Shown here in pieces: positions 53,465 through 60,357 of a stretch of 64,000 nt of DNA. A model generated the notes under the pieces. It was given only the letters and a program-made list of their open reading frames with translations. It made no database searches and was not told where the DNA came from. The translations under genes and the position numbers were made by a program. How positions within the stretch are numbered: position 1 is the stretch's first letter; the number at the start of each line of letters is the position of its first letter. This DNA is from Planctomycetota bacterium (GTDB taxonomy: Bacteria > Planctomycetota > UBA8742 > UBA2392). The stretch is from the NCBI GenBank assembly GCA_015075515.1, contig JABTUE010000001.1, positions 372,001 through 436,000 on the forward strand. The letters run 5' to 3'.

Positions 53465-54361
53465 CTACACCAGTTCCTGCTTCAGGCAGAACACGCTGCC
53501 GCCGCTTTTCATGAACTCGCCGGTGTCGAGTTCAATCACGCCAAAGCCGCGCCGCACCAGCGCGCTGACCGTGGCCTGGCTGCCTTCGTGCAGCAGCACG
53601 TTGCGGTCATCGGGGCAGTGGGCATTGCAGGCGAAGTTGGCCGCGTCGGTGTCACTCAGGGCAATCAGGTCGTCAAAGCCCCGGCGCAGCCGGTCGCGCG
53701 AGGCGTCGTCAAACGCGCCCGGTATGTAAAGCGCCGTGCCGCGGTTCAGCACGGCCAGCGCCGTGTCCAGGTGGTAATAGCGCGGGTCCACCAGGGTCAG
53801 CGGAATTACCGGGGCGCCGGTGATGCGCGCCACGTGGTCCCATGCATCCTTGCCCGTGCGCGGCCCCACGCCGCCCCAGATCACGCGCCTGCCGTGGTGC
53901 CAGATCGCGTCGCCGGTGCCCTCAAAGGGCTTCACGTCCGGCGGCAGACGGTGCAGCGCATAGCCGTGGTCGCGGTACCAGGCCTCGAAAACCGGCACCT
54001 CGGGCGCGCGGGTTTCGCTGCGCATGTGGCTGAGAATCGCGGCCGGTTTGCCGGCAGCGTCACGGAAGGTCACGGCCTGGTTGGCGCAGAAACAGAAATC
54101 CGGCAGGCCGGGCTTGCCCTGGATTACCTCGACTTTCACGCCCAGGGTTTCATAGGCGACCTTCAGCGCGTTCCACTGCGCGCGGGCGCGGGGCTGGTCC
54201 ACGACGTTGAGCCTGCCCGAGGCGTCGGCCATCCAGGGATTGATTGCGGATTCCACGCGAAAGTGGGCCGGGTCGGCCATCAGAACGGCCTTGCACGGCG
54301 GGCGCTCGGGCGCGGCGTTGAGGGTCGGGCGGACGGCGGCAGGGTCGGTGATCAGGCGCAT
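53465..54361 (-). CDS. Dimethylargininase-like amidinohydrolase (DDAH family)
   Basis: 298 residues, cytoplasmic, pentein fold. Hallmarks: the start strand MADPAHFRVESAINPWM, substrate residues in GLPDFCFCANQAV, FEGTGDAIWHHGRRVIWGG, the catalytic His in YYHLDTALAVL, and the nucleophile Cys292 in SGGSVFCLKQELV. DDAH converts methylated arginines to citrulline and methylamines; related enzymes act on arginine or ornithine, and substrate cannot be settled by sequence alone. It is adjacent to glnE, so the ammonia/amino-nitrogen context is consistent. The ATG at 54361 is close to a heptamer repeat array. Confidence 0.85.
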   Translation of the reverse strand: MRLITDPAAVRPTLNAAPERPPCKAVLMADPAHFRVESAINPWMADASGRLNVVDQPRARAQWNALKVAYETLGVKVEVIQGKPGLPDFCFCANQAVTFRDAAGKPAAILSHMRSETRAPEVPVFEAWYRDHGYALHRLPPDVKPFEGTGDAIWHHGRRVIWGGVGPRTGKDAWDHVARITGAPVIPLTLVDPRYYHLDTALAVLNRGTALYIPGAFDDASRDRLRRGFDDLIALSDTDAANFACNAHCPDDRNVLLHEGSQATVSALVRRGFGVIELDTGEFMKSGGSVFCLKQELV

Positions 54362-54373
54362 GGGCGCAGTCTA

Positions 54374-54408
54374 ATCCGCCATCCGCAATCCGAAATCCGC
54401 AATCGGCG
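54374..54408. repeat. Five tandem 7-bp repeats (ATCCGCA type)
   Basis: Five consecutive 7-mers (ATCCGCC, ATCCGCA, ATCCGAA, ATCCGCA, ATCGGCG) lie between the divergent DDAH and membrane-protein starts. The exact 7-bp phase and the variation inside units are like those of the heptamer array before bpt at 6940. Confidence 0.7.
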
Positions 54409-54449
54409 CGGTCTTGCCAGGCCGGGGTACCGGGTGCGTAATCGCGGGC

Positions 54450-54827
54450 ATGGAAAAGATTCTGTTTCCTGTTTTGAACTTCGGCATCTTTGTGTGGTTC
54501 TGCATCGGTGTGCCGATGAAGCGCAACCGCCAGTTGCACGCGTTTTGGATGACACTGGGCTTTGCGCTGGACACCACGCTGCTGCTGTTCATTGAACTGG
54601 ACCGCAGCGCGATTGCCCAGATGGGCGGGATGATGAACTTCTGGCTTCAGGTGCACATCGGCATCGCCACGCTGCTGATTTTTCTGTACCCGGCGCTGCT
54701 GTTCAGCGGCGGCAAGGTCAGCATGGGCGCGCCGGTCACCTGGCACAAACGCATGGCGTTCAGTTTTCTGGTGCTGCGGCTGCTGCTGGCGGTGACGGCA
54801 GTGCTGGCCATGGCGGCCAAGACGTAG
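54450..54827 (+). CDS. Small four-TM membrane protein
   Basis: 125 residues. About four TM helices: ILFPVLNFGIFVWFCIGVPM, FWMTLGFALDTTLLLFIEL, a third around 60-85 and a fourth near the C-terminus (FSFLVLRLLLAVTAVLAMAA). His residues occur at the membrane edge (LHAFWM, VHIGIA, WHKRMAF), a pattern seen in DUF420/cytochrome-b561-like small proteins, so haem or quinone binding is possible but unproven. The ATG at 54450 is chosen because the frame before it is Arg/Gly-rich and outside the TM. It is divergent from the DDAH gene. Confidence 0.6.
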   Translation: MEKILFPVLNFGIFVWFCIGVPMKRNRQLHAFWMTLGFALDTTLLLFIELDRSAIAQMGGMMNFWLQVHIGIATLLIFLYPALLFSGGKVSMGAPVTWHKRMAFSFLVLRLLLAVTAVLAMAAKT

Positions 54828-54853
54828 CGATCTGCCGCGATTGCCCCGCGCCG

Positions 54854-55705
54854 CTAGCCCGCATACTTCAACAGGAAATCGCGCGCGCGTTTGGCGACCT
54901 CGACGGCCTTGTGCTCGAACGTGTACAGCTCGACGGTGATCCAGCCGTTGTCGTAGCCCGCGCCGCGCAGTTCGCGAAAAAACGCGTCAAAGTCTATCGC
55001 GCCGTCACCCGGCACCAGGTGAAAGTGCACGCGGTCCGCCGCGATGTCCTCAATCTGGATGTGGTGAATGCGGCCGGCAAAACGCCGCGCGTTGGCAGCC
55101 GGGTCTTCGCTCACACAGTAAAAATGCCCCACGTCGAAGTTCAGGCCCAGCCACTTTTCCGCCACCGGGTCACCCTTGAACCTTGCCATGAAGTCGTCGT
55201 ATTCGCCTGCGCGCTCAATCAAAAGGCCGGGTTCGGGTTCGATGCACAGGCGCACGCCGGCCTTTTGCGCGTCCGGCAGCACACTTCGCAGGCCTTGCTC
55301 GAACCAGTCGGCGGCCTGCTCGCGGGTGACGCCGGGGTCAACCGGCCCGCCGGGCTCGGTGCTGATCGTGGGCGCGCCAAGCTGCTGCGCGAGATAAAGA
55401 CACTGACGGGTGTGCTCAACGCGCAGCTTGCGCCGGGCGGGGTCTTTCTCGCACCAGCTTGGCCGGTGGCAGCCTTCGATGCCATACAGCATGAAGGCGT
55501 TGCAGTTGCTGACGGCCAGCTTGCGCGCGGCCAGCTTTTCGCGCCAGCGCGCAATGTCGGCGGGCTTGACCTGCGGCGGGAAGGCGTGGGGCGGATCGAG
55601 CAAGATCTCAATGCCCTGGTAGCCCGCATCGGCCACAAGATCAATCGCCTCGTCCAGCGAGTAGCGCTTCATGGCGTTGGAGGCGAATGCAAGGCGGAAA
55701 CTCAT
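54854..55705 (-). CDS. Sugar phosphate isomerase/epimerase-like TIM-barrel protein
   Basis: 283 residues, AP-endonuclease-2/xylose-isomerase-like fold. Typical elements: N-terminal strand FRLAFASNAMKRYSLDEAID with GYQGIEILL, later CIEPEPG with a metal Glu, LNFDVGHFY with the metal Asp-His pair, IHHIQIED, and the last Glu in WITVELYT. These give a complete divalent-metal site. Substrate is unknown; such enzymes act on ketoses, inosose or other polyol derivatives. The start ATG overlaps the stop of the next gene upstream by ATGA, so they are translationally coupled. Confidence 0.85.
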   Translation of the reverse strand: MSFRLAFASNAMKRYSLDEAIDLVADAGYQGIEILLDPPHAFPPQVKPADIARWREKLAARKLAVSNCNAFMLYGIEGCHRPSWCEKDPARRKLRVEHTRQCLYLAQQLGAPTISTEPGGPVDPGVTREQAADWFEQGLRSVLPDAQKAGVRLCIEPEPGLLIERAGEYDDFMARFKGDPVAEKWLGLNFDVGHFYCVSEDPAANARRFAGRIHHIQIEDIAADRVHFHLVPGDGAIDFDAFFRELRGAGYDNGWITVELYTFEHKAVEVAKRARDFLLKYAG

Positions 55706-56373
55706 TTCATGTCCTTTGGTCTGACCGGAATGCAGCGCTTGTACTCACCCGCTTTAACTACCGGCCTTCCGCGCTCATTGATGTGAGCATCGCAGTCCGG
55801 GATGTTGTGCAGCGAGTTGCCCCGGAAGTGAATTGTCCCTGTAAACTTGCCGGCGTTGTCAAACCCAAGGGTCCAGCGAATGTCCTCTCGCTCGTAGTAC
55901 TTCCCGCTCGTGGCAGCCCCCTGTTGAATCAGCTCATGCTTCTCAAGCGCACTCCAGTCGGCTGGAGCAATCCCCTGCTGATTTGCCTTTTCAAGCAGCA
56001 ACTTGAGAGACATGGAGTCGCTAACTGCCTGAACCAACGGCATGTGAACGTCATTTATTTTTCCAGAAAACAGGACGCCAAGAACAACGCAAAGCGACAC
56101 CACGAATGCCGCAATGTAACCAACAACCGCACGCCGCCAGTGACGCCGCAACGTCAGAAGCGAACTTGCGGTAAACACCAGCGATCCAAGCGCTACGGTG
56201 CTGGTAAGTGACCACGCCAATGCATACCGCCAGTCCAAAGCTAGCAGGGCCGCCACGGTCGCGAATCCGAACGCGCCCACTAACAGTGCTTTGACCGGAA
56301 AAACCAGCCGCAAGTAGCGAGGCAACTTGCCGTCGGTTGTACGCGCCTCATGCAGTTGTAGTTCTTCGTTCAT
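55702..56373 (-). CDS. Membrane protein of unknown function with lower GC content
   Basis: 223 residues from ATG 56373. Three or four TM helices at about 20-115 (ALLVGAFGFATVAALLALDW, a second, and AAFVVSLCVVLGVLFSG), followed by a soluble domain of about 100 residues with two Cys (DCDAHINERGR, YKRCIPVRP). The C-terminal domain's WTLGFDNAGKFTGTIHFRG is reminiscent of small envelope domains such as the Coa1/DUF-type cystatin-like fold, but I cannot assign it. Base and codon use differ visibly from the neighbours (many A/T-ending codons), which suggests recent acquisition or weak selection. A longer start at 56394 is possible. Confidence 0.6.
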   Translation of the reverse strand: MNEELQLHEARTTDGKLPRYLRLVFPVKALLVGAFGFATVAALLALDWRYALAWSLTSTVALGSLVFTASSLLTLRRHWRRAVVGYIAAFVVSLCVVLGVLFSGKINDVHMPLVQAVSDSMSLKLLLEKANQQGIAPADWSALEKHELIQQGAATSGKYYEREDIRWTLGFDNAGKFTGTIHFRGNSLHNIPDCDAHINERGRPVVKAGEYKRCIPVRPKDMK

Positions 56374-56525
56374 GCTCGCTACCCGCAGCCGCAATGCTCG
56401 TTGGTAGTAGTCCGTGGGTCAAGCGGAACCAACACGGCCAGGGGTGTCTGCATTTTGCCCTTCGCTCTTTCGCGTTTTCGCGGCTGACCCTTCCAGCCGG
56501 GGCAACACAGGGCAAACTGCGCCCC

Positions 56526-57470
56526 ATGAATATCTTCCTTACCGGCGCGGCCGGATTCATTGGTTCGCGGGTTACGGCCGCGCTGATGAAGCGCGGCGAC
56601 AGCGTGGTCGGTTTTGACGACTTCAACGACTTCTATGACCCCGCCATCAAGCACCGCAACGCCGCCGAGGTCAAAGCCCTTGGCGCCCGCATCATCGAGG
56701 GCGACCTGCGCAACTATGACGCGCTGGACCGCGCCATGCCCGATGCCGCCGACGTGGTCGTCAACCTGGCCGCCCGCGCCGGGGTTCGCCCCAGCCTGGA
56801 ACAGCCCGTGCTGTACGTGGACACCAACGTGCGCGGCCTGACCCATGTACTGGAGGCCATGCGCGCGCGCGGTCTGAAAAAAATTGTTCACGCCAGCAGC
56901 AGCAGCGTGTACGGCGGGCAGGAGAAAGTGCCGTTTAGCGAAACCGACCCGATCAACCGCCCCTGGTCGCCCTATGCCGCCACCAAGCGCGCCAACGAGC
57001 TGTTTCTGCAGACCTATCACCACCTCTACGGCATAGAATCGCACGCCCTGCGCTTTTTCACCGTGTATGGGCCCGGCCAGCGGCCTGACCTGGCGATCAT
57101 GAAGTTCATCCAGTTGATTGATGCCGGGCAGGAAGTGCCGTTTTACGGCGACGGCAAAAGCGGGCGTGATTACACGTTCATTGACGACATTGTGGCCGGC
57201 GTGCTGGCCAGCATTGACCGCGTCAACGGCTGCGAGATCATCAACCTGGGCGGCGATGAACCGATCACGTTGACCGAAATGGTCCAGACGATCGAAAAGG
57301 CCCTGGGCAAAAAGGCCCGGCTCAAGCACCTGCCCGACCAGCCCGGCGACGTGCCCCGCACCATGGCCGACATCGCAAAGGCCCGCAAGCTGCTGGGCTA
57401 CGAGCCGAAAACCGGTTTTGCCGACGGCGTGGCCAGGCAGGTGGCGTGGTGGAAGTCGCTGGGGCGTTAA
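56526..57470 (+). CDS. NAD-dependent nucleotide-sugar epimerase (UDP-glucuronate 4-epimerase-like)
   Basis: 314 residues, cytoplasmic extended SDR. NAD-binding TGAAGFIG (6-13), the catalytic Ser region ASSSSVYGG (about 123-131), Y150-x3-K154 (YAATK), and the substrate segment RFFTVYGPGQRPDLA. The DDFNDFYDPAIKHRN block after strand 2 is typical of UDP-glucuronate/galacturonate 4-epimerases. It would supply uronic acids for surface glycans, possibly for the GT-C-like enzymes elsewhere in the window. An upstream extension to 56337 lies in low-GC sequence and lacks the Rossmann start. It lies 11 bases before the RluA gene, likely one operon. Confidence 0.88.
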   Translation: MNIFLTGAAGFIGSRVTAALMKRGDSVVGFDDFNDFYDPAIKHRNAAEVKALGARIIEGDLRNYDALDRAMPDAADVVVNLAARAGVRPSLEQPVLYVDTNVRGLTHVLEAMRARGLKKIVHASSSSVYGGQEKVPFSETDPINRPWSPYAATKRANELFLQTYHHLYGIESHALRFFTVYGPGQRPDLAIMKFIQLIDAGQEVPFYGDGKSGRDYTFIDDIVAGVLASIDRVNGCEIINLGGDEPITLTEMVQTIEKALGKKARLKHLPDQPGDVPRTMADIAKARKLLGYEPKTGFADGVARQVAWWKSLGR

Positions 57471-57481
57471 GGATCGGCGTC

Positions 57482-58645
57482 ATGACCCGCTCGCGCAGCC
57501 ATCGCAAGGCCAAAGAACCGATTGCCGACCTCAGCGCCGTGGAAACCGAGCGCGAGTACCGTGTGGAACTGCCGCAGGAAGGCATGCGCGCGGACAAGTT
57601 TCTGAAACTGCGCACGCCCTGGATGTCGCGCACGCGGGTGCAGGAAACGTTCGACCAGGGCCGCGTGCTGCGCAACGGCGTGCCGTGTCCGGCCGGGCGC
57701 AAGCTTGCGGGCGGAGACCGCATCACGCTGGTGCTGCCCGCGCCGCACGAAGACGTGACCGAAATGGCGCGCATCCCCTACGACGTGGTGCACGAAGACG
57801 ACGTGATGCTGGTGGTCAGCAAACCGCCGCACCTGATTGTTCACCCCACCGGCGGCTATCGCTACACGACGCTGCTGAACGCGCTGCACCTGAAGCACCG
57901 GGGCGAAGGCGACAACGCGCCGCGGCTGGTCAACCGGATTGACAAGGAAACCAGCGGGCTGGTGCTGCTGGGCAAAACCGGCGGGGTAACGGCGGCGCTG
58001 GGCCGCGCGCTGGCCGACAAGGATGTGGTCAAGGACTATCTGGCGCTGGTCGAGGGCGCGGTGACGCCCGACCACTTCGACATAGACGCGCCGATCGCGC
58101 CCGACACGACCGCCACCGTCAGCATGCTGCGGCGCGTGGACCCGGCCGGCGACCCGGCCCGCACCGAGGTCTGGGTTGAACAGCGGCTGGGCCGGTTCAC
58201 GCTGGTGCGCTGCCGCCTGCACACCGGGCGCCAGCACCAGATTCGCGTGCACATGCGGCACATCGGGCATCCGCTGGTGTGCGACCATCACTACGGCCTG
58301 CGCGACGAACTGCGCCACAGCGACCTGGCCGACCCGCCCCCGCCGCCGACGCGCATCGAAAGCCCCTACGGCTTTCGCGAGGGCGACACCGAAGCCGACG
58401 TGAGCGAACGCATCCGCGCCCTGGACACGCAAAAACGCCACGAATACGAAGAACTCTGCGCCGGACGCCGCGTGGGGCGCGGCAACGACGACGCCCTGGT
58501 GCTGGGCCGTTGCGCCCTGCACAGCCATTACCTGAAGCTGCGCCACCCCGTCAGCGGCCGATGGCTGGAACTGACCGCGCCCCTGCCGCGCGACATGGAG
58601 GGCGCGGTGCGGCAACTGGCGGGCAAAAACTCCGGCACCGCTTGA
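57482..58645 (+). CDS. RluA-family rRNA/tRNA pseudouridine synthase with C-terminal insertion
   Basis: 387 residues. An S4 RNA-binding domain (about 25-90: MRADKFLKLRTPWMSRTRVQ) is followed by the PseudoU synthase domain with the catalytic Asp154 in LVNRIDKETSGLVLL (normally HRLD; here NRID), the active-site strand DYLALVEG, and RLHTGRQHQIRVHM. After HPLVCDHHYG comes an insertion of about 80 residues, charged and Pro-rich (DPPPPPTRIES), before the end strand LKLRHPVSGRWLEL. The insertion is unusual, and target uridine is unknown. ATG 57482 is 12 bases after the epimerase stop. Confidence 0.88.
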   Translation: MTRSRSHRKAKEPIADLSAVETEREYRVELPQEGMRADKFLKLRTPWMSRTRVQETFDQGRVLRNGVPCPAGRKLAGGDRITLVLPAPHEDVTEMARIPYDVVHEDDVMLVVSKPPHLIVHPTGGYRYTTLLNALHLKHRGEGDNAPRLVNRIDKETSGLVLLGKTGGVTAALGRALADKDVVKDYLALVEGAVTPDHFDIDAPIAPDTTATVSMLRRVDPAGDPARTEVWVEQRLGRFTLVRCRLHTGRQHQIRVHMRHIGHPLVCDHHYGLRDELRHSDLADPPPPPTRIESPYGFREGDTEADVSERIRALDTQKRHEYEELCAGRRVGRGNDDALVLGRCALHSHYLKLRHPVSGRWLELTAPLPRDMEGAVRQLAGKNSGTA

Positions 58646-58669
58646 GCCCGGCGCGCCGACCCTTACAAT
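58642..58669 (+). promoter_or_regulatory. Promoter before the gene at 58690
   Basis: TTGAGC (58642-58647), a 16-base spacer and TACAAT (58664-58669), with the ATG 20 bases further. The -35 overlaps the end of the RluA gene. Confidence 0.5.
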
Positions 58670-58689
58670 CGCCCCTACAGAGTTCCGTC

Positions 58690-59361
58690 ATGACCTTCCA
58701 GCTTGGTGTCTGGCATGCCGACACGCCCCTGTCCCTGGGGGCCGCCGGCGAGATTTTCGACCGCGTCGCCGCCGGAAAGGACCCCGGCGTCAAGCCTGCA
58801 CCGGCCATGAAGGCCTTTTTCAACCAGTTGCTGCGCCGTTATCCCACCCTGGACCAGTGGCCCGACGACAACGTGGCCGACTGCCCCTGGGAAGTCCAGC
58901 CGCGCTTCAACCCGGCCTATGTCATCTTCACCCTGCTGCCCGCCCACGCCGAACAGCTCGAGGCCGTGATCATTGACATGGCGCTGGAACACGACATGAC
59001 CGTGTACGACCCCCAGACGCCCGACCTGCACATGCCCCCGCGGCTGGAAGACCAGACCTTCTGGCGGCTGGAAACCCTCAGCAACGAACTGGTGGACCCC
59101 GCGCCCCAGGACGTGCAGGCGGCGCTGGCCCAGTTGCGCGACGACGGCCAGAGCTACGTGCTGCTGTCCCAGTGCGCCACGGCGTACATCCAGGCCGTGC
59201 TGGACCAGGGCGAATACGTGGTCGAATACCGCGACAAGGACACCGGCGAACTGTTCCAGGCCATCCACAAAGACCTGGCGCCGGTAAGCGCCGCGTTTGC
59301 CGCCTACCGCCGGGGCGAGTCCGGCTGGCGCGACACGCTGGCCTGGGAACAGGTGGAATAG
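58690..59361 (+). CDS. Hypothetical cytoplasmic protein
   Basis: 223 residues from the ATG at 58690. No signal peptide or TM. The first half has FNQLLRRYPTLDQWPDDNVADC and WEVQPRFNPAYVIFTLLP, looking like a small alpha/beta domain; the second half (about 135-215) has SYVLLSQCATAYIQAVLDQG and YVVEYRDKDTGELFQA, resembling an immunity-protein-like fold. I cannot name a family. A promoter lies directly upstream, and a long frame extending upstream to 58279 is a shadow of the RluA gene. Confidence 0.6.
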   Translation: MTFQLGVWHADTPLSLGAAGEIFDRVAAGKDPGVKPAPAMKAFFNQLLRRYPTLDQWPDDNVADCPWEVQPRFNPAYVIFTLLPAHAEQLEAVIIDMALEHDMTVYDPQTPDLHMPPRLEDQTFWRLETLSNELVDPAPQDVQAALAQLRDDGQSYVLLSQCATAYIQAVLDQGEYVVEYRDKDTGELFQAIHKDLAPVSAAFAAYRRGESGWRDTLAWEQVE

Positions 59362-59412
59362 CTGCCGGCCGCGCGTCGCAAAGGCATCATTCGATGTTTC
59401 CCGCGCCGGCGG

Positions 59413-59418
59413 TAAGCT
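59413..59418 (+). promoter_or_regulatory. TAAGCT -10 box, leaderless arrangement
   Basis: TAAGCT is followed by exactly 6 bases and the ATG at 59425, so the predicted transcription start coincides with the start codon. There is no Shine-Dalgarno site. Confidence 0.45.
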
Positions 59419-59424
59419 GTACCC

Positions 59425-60309
59425 ATGCGCCTGTGCGCCATAGCCCTGGGGCTGCTTGTCATGCCGCTTCTGGCGGCCCACCCGCTGGACGACAAGGCCG
59501 ACATGGCCAGCCGCATCGTTGTTGCCGACGACGCGCGGCTGGAACTGGTGCTTGAGTTCCGGTACCGCGACGTGCGCGCCAGCTACGCCGAACTGGCCGC
59601 CGGCCTGGACCGCGACCTTGACGGCGCCGTGACGCGCCAGGAAGCGCGGCTGCGCTTTCTGGACAACGTGGACCCCCTGGCCCTGGCCATCACCGTCAAC
59701 GTCAACGGCAGGCCAGTGAACCTGGAGGCCGACCTCGAACGCTGCGAATTTGCCGATCTGGACAACCCCGCGGCCGATCTGAACGCGCCCGGCGGCGCGC
59801 CGGCCATGGCAATGCGGATTTTTTACCGGTTTGTGTTCACGGCCCGGCCAGACCCCGGGCCGGGCGTTCACGCGGTGGAGTATTTTTTCAGCGGCCCGCA
59901 GGCGGTGGTGCATGACCCCAGGGCCCAGATGCTGCCACTGGACGCGCGCGACGCAATGCGGCCGGTGGCCGGCGCGCGCTGGGACACAACCCAGGGCATG
60001 CCGCGCGTGCGCTTTGAGTGGCGCGTGGGCACCCCGCCGCCGGCCCCCGCTGTCGCTCCGGCGGCGATGCCCCCGACGCCGGAACCGCCGGCGGAACCCG
60101 AACGCCTGCGCGGGCTGGGCGAGGTGCCGGCCTGGCTGACGCTGGTTTCCGGTCTGGCGCTGGTGCTGGCGTCACTGGTGCTGGTGGCTCGGCGCGTTCT
60201 GGATGCCGGGCGCCGGGGGCGCTGGGGCAACGCGCTGGCGCTGGGCTTTGCGGGGCTGGCGATCGTGCTGGGAGCACTGATGCGGCTGGGCTATTTCGCC
60301 CGGCTGTGA
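59425..60309 (+). CDS. Secreted/membrane protein with EF-hand-like loop, HupE-N-terminal-like
   Basis: 294 residues. Signal peptide MRLCAIALGLLVMPLLA followed by HPLDDKADM. Residues 55-70 hold DLDGAVTRQE within DRDLDGAVTRQEA, an EF-hand-like calcium loop. The beta-rich domain (about 20-205) then leads through a Pro-rich linker (about 208-230) to two TM helices (about 235-255 and 275-292), with the C-terminus at the membrane. The layout (secreted His/Asp-starting domain and C-terminal TMs) is like the N-terminal domain of HupE/UreJ-2-type proteins, but the transporter part is missing. Start codon and -10 box suggest leaderless transcription. Confidence 0.6.
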   Translation: MRLCAIALGLLVMPLLAAHPLDDKADMASRIVVADDARLELVLEFRYRDVRASYAELAAGLDRDLDGAVTRQEARLRFLDNVDPLALAITVNVNGRPVNLEADLERCEFADLDNPAADLNAPGGAPAMAMRIFYRFVFTARPDPGPGVHAVEYFFSGPQAVVHDPRAQMLPLDARDAMRPVAGARWDTTQGMPRVRFEWRVGTPPPAPAVAPAAMPPTPEPPAEPERLRGLGEVPAWLTLVSGLALVLASLVLVARRVLDAGRRGRWGNALALGFAGLAIVLGALMRLGYFARL

Positions 60310-60345
60310 ATCGCGCCAGAATCCGAAGTTTGTCGCACCGGCGGG

Positions 60346-60351
60346 TATACT
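60346..60351 (+). promoter_or_regulatory. TATACT -10 box, leaderless arrangement
   Basis: TATACT is followed by exactly 6 bases and the ATG at 60358, the same geometry as at 59413. Confidence 0.5.
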
Positions 60352-60357
60352 TCCGGC

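Noticed and set aside
54450..54827. The small membrane protein as a cytochrome b561
   Set aside because: His residues are present, but their spacing within the helices cannot be matched to the family with confidence.
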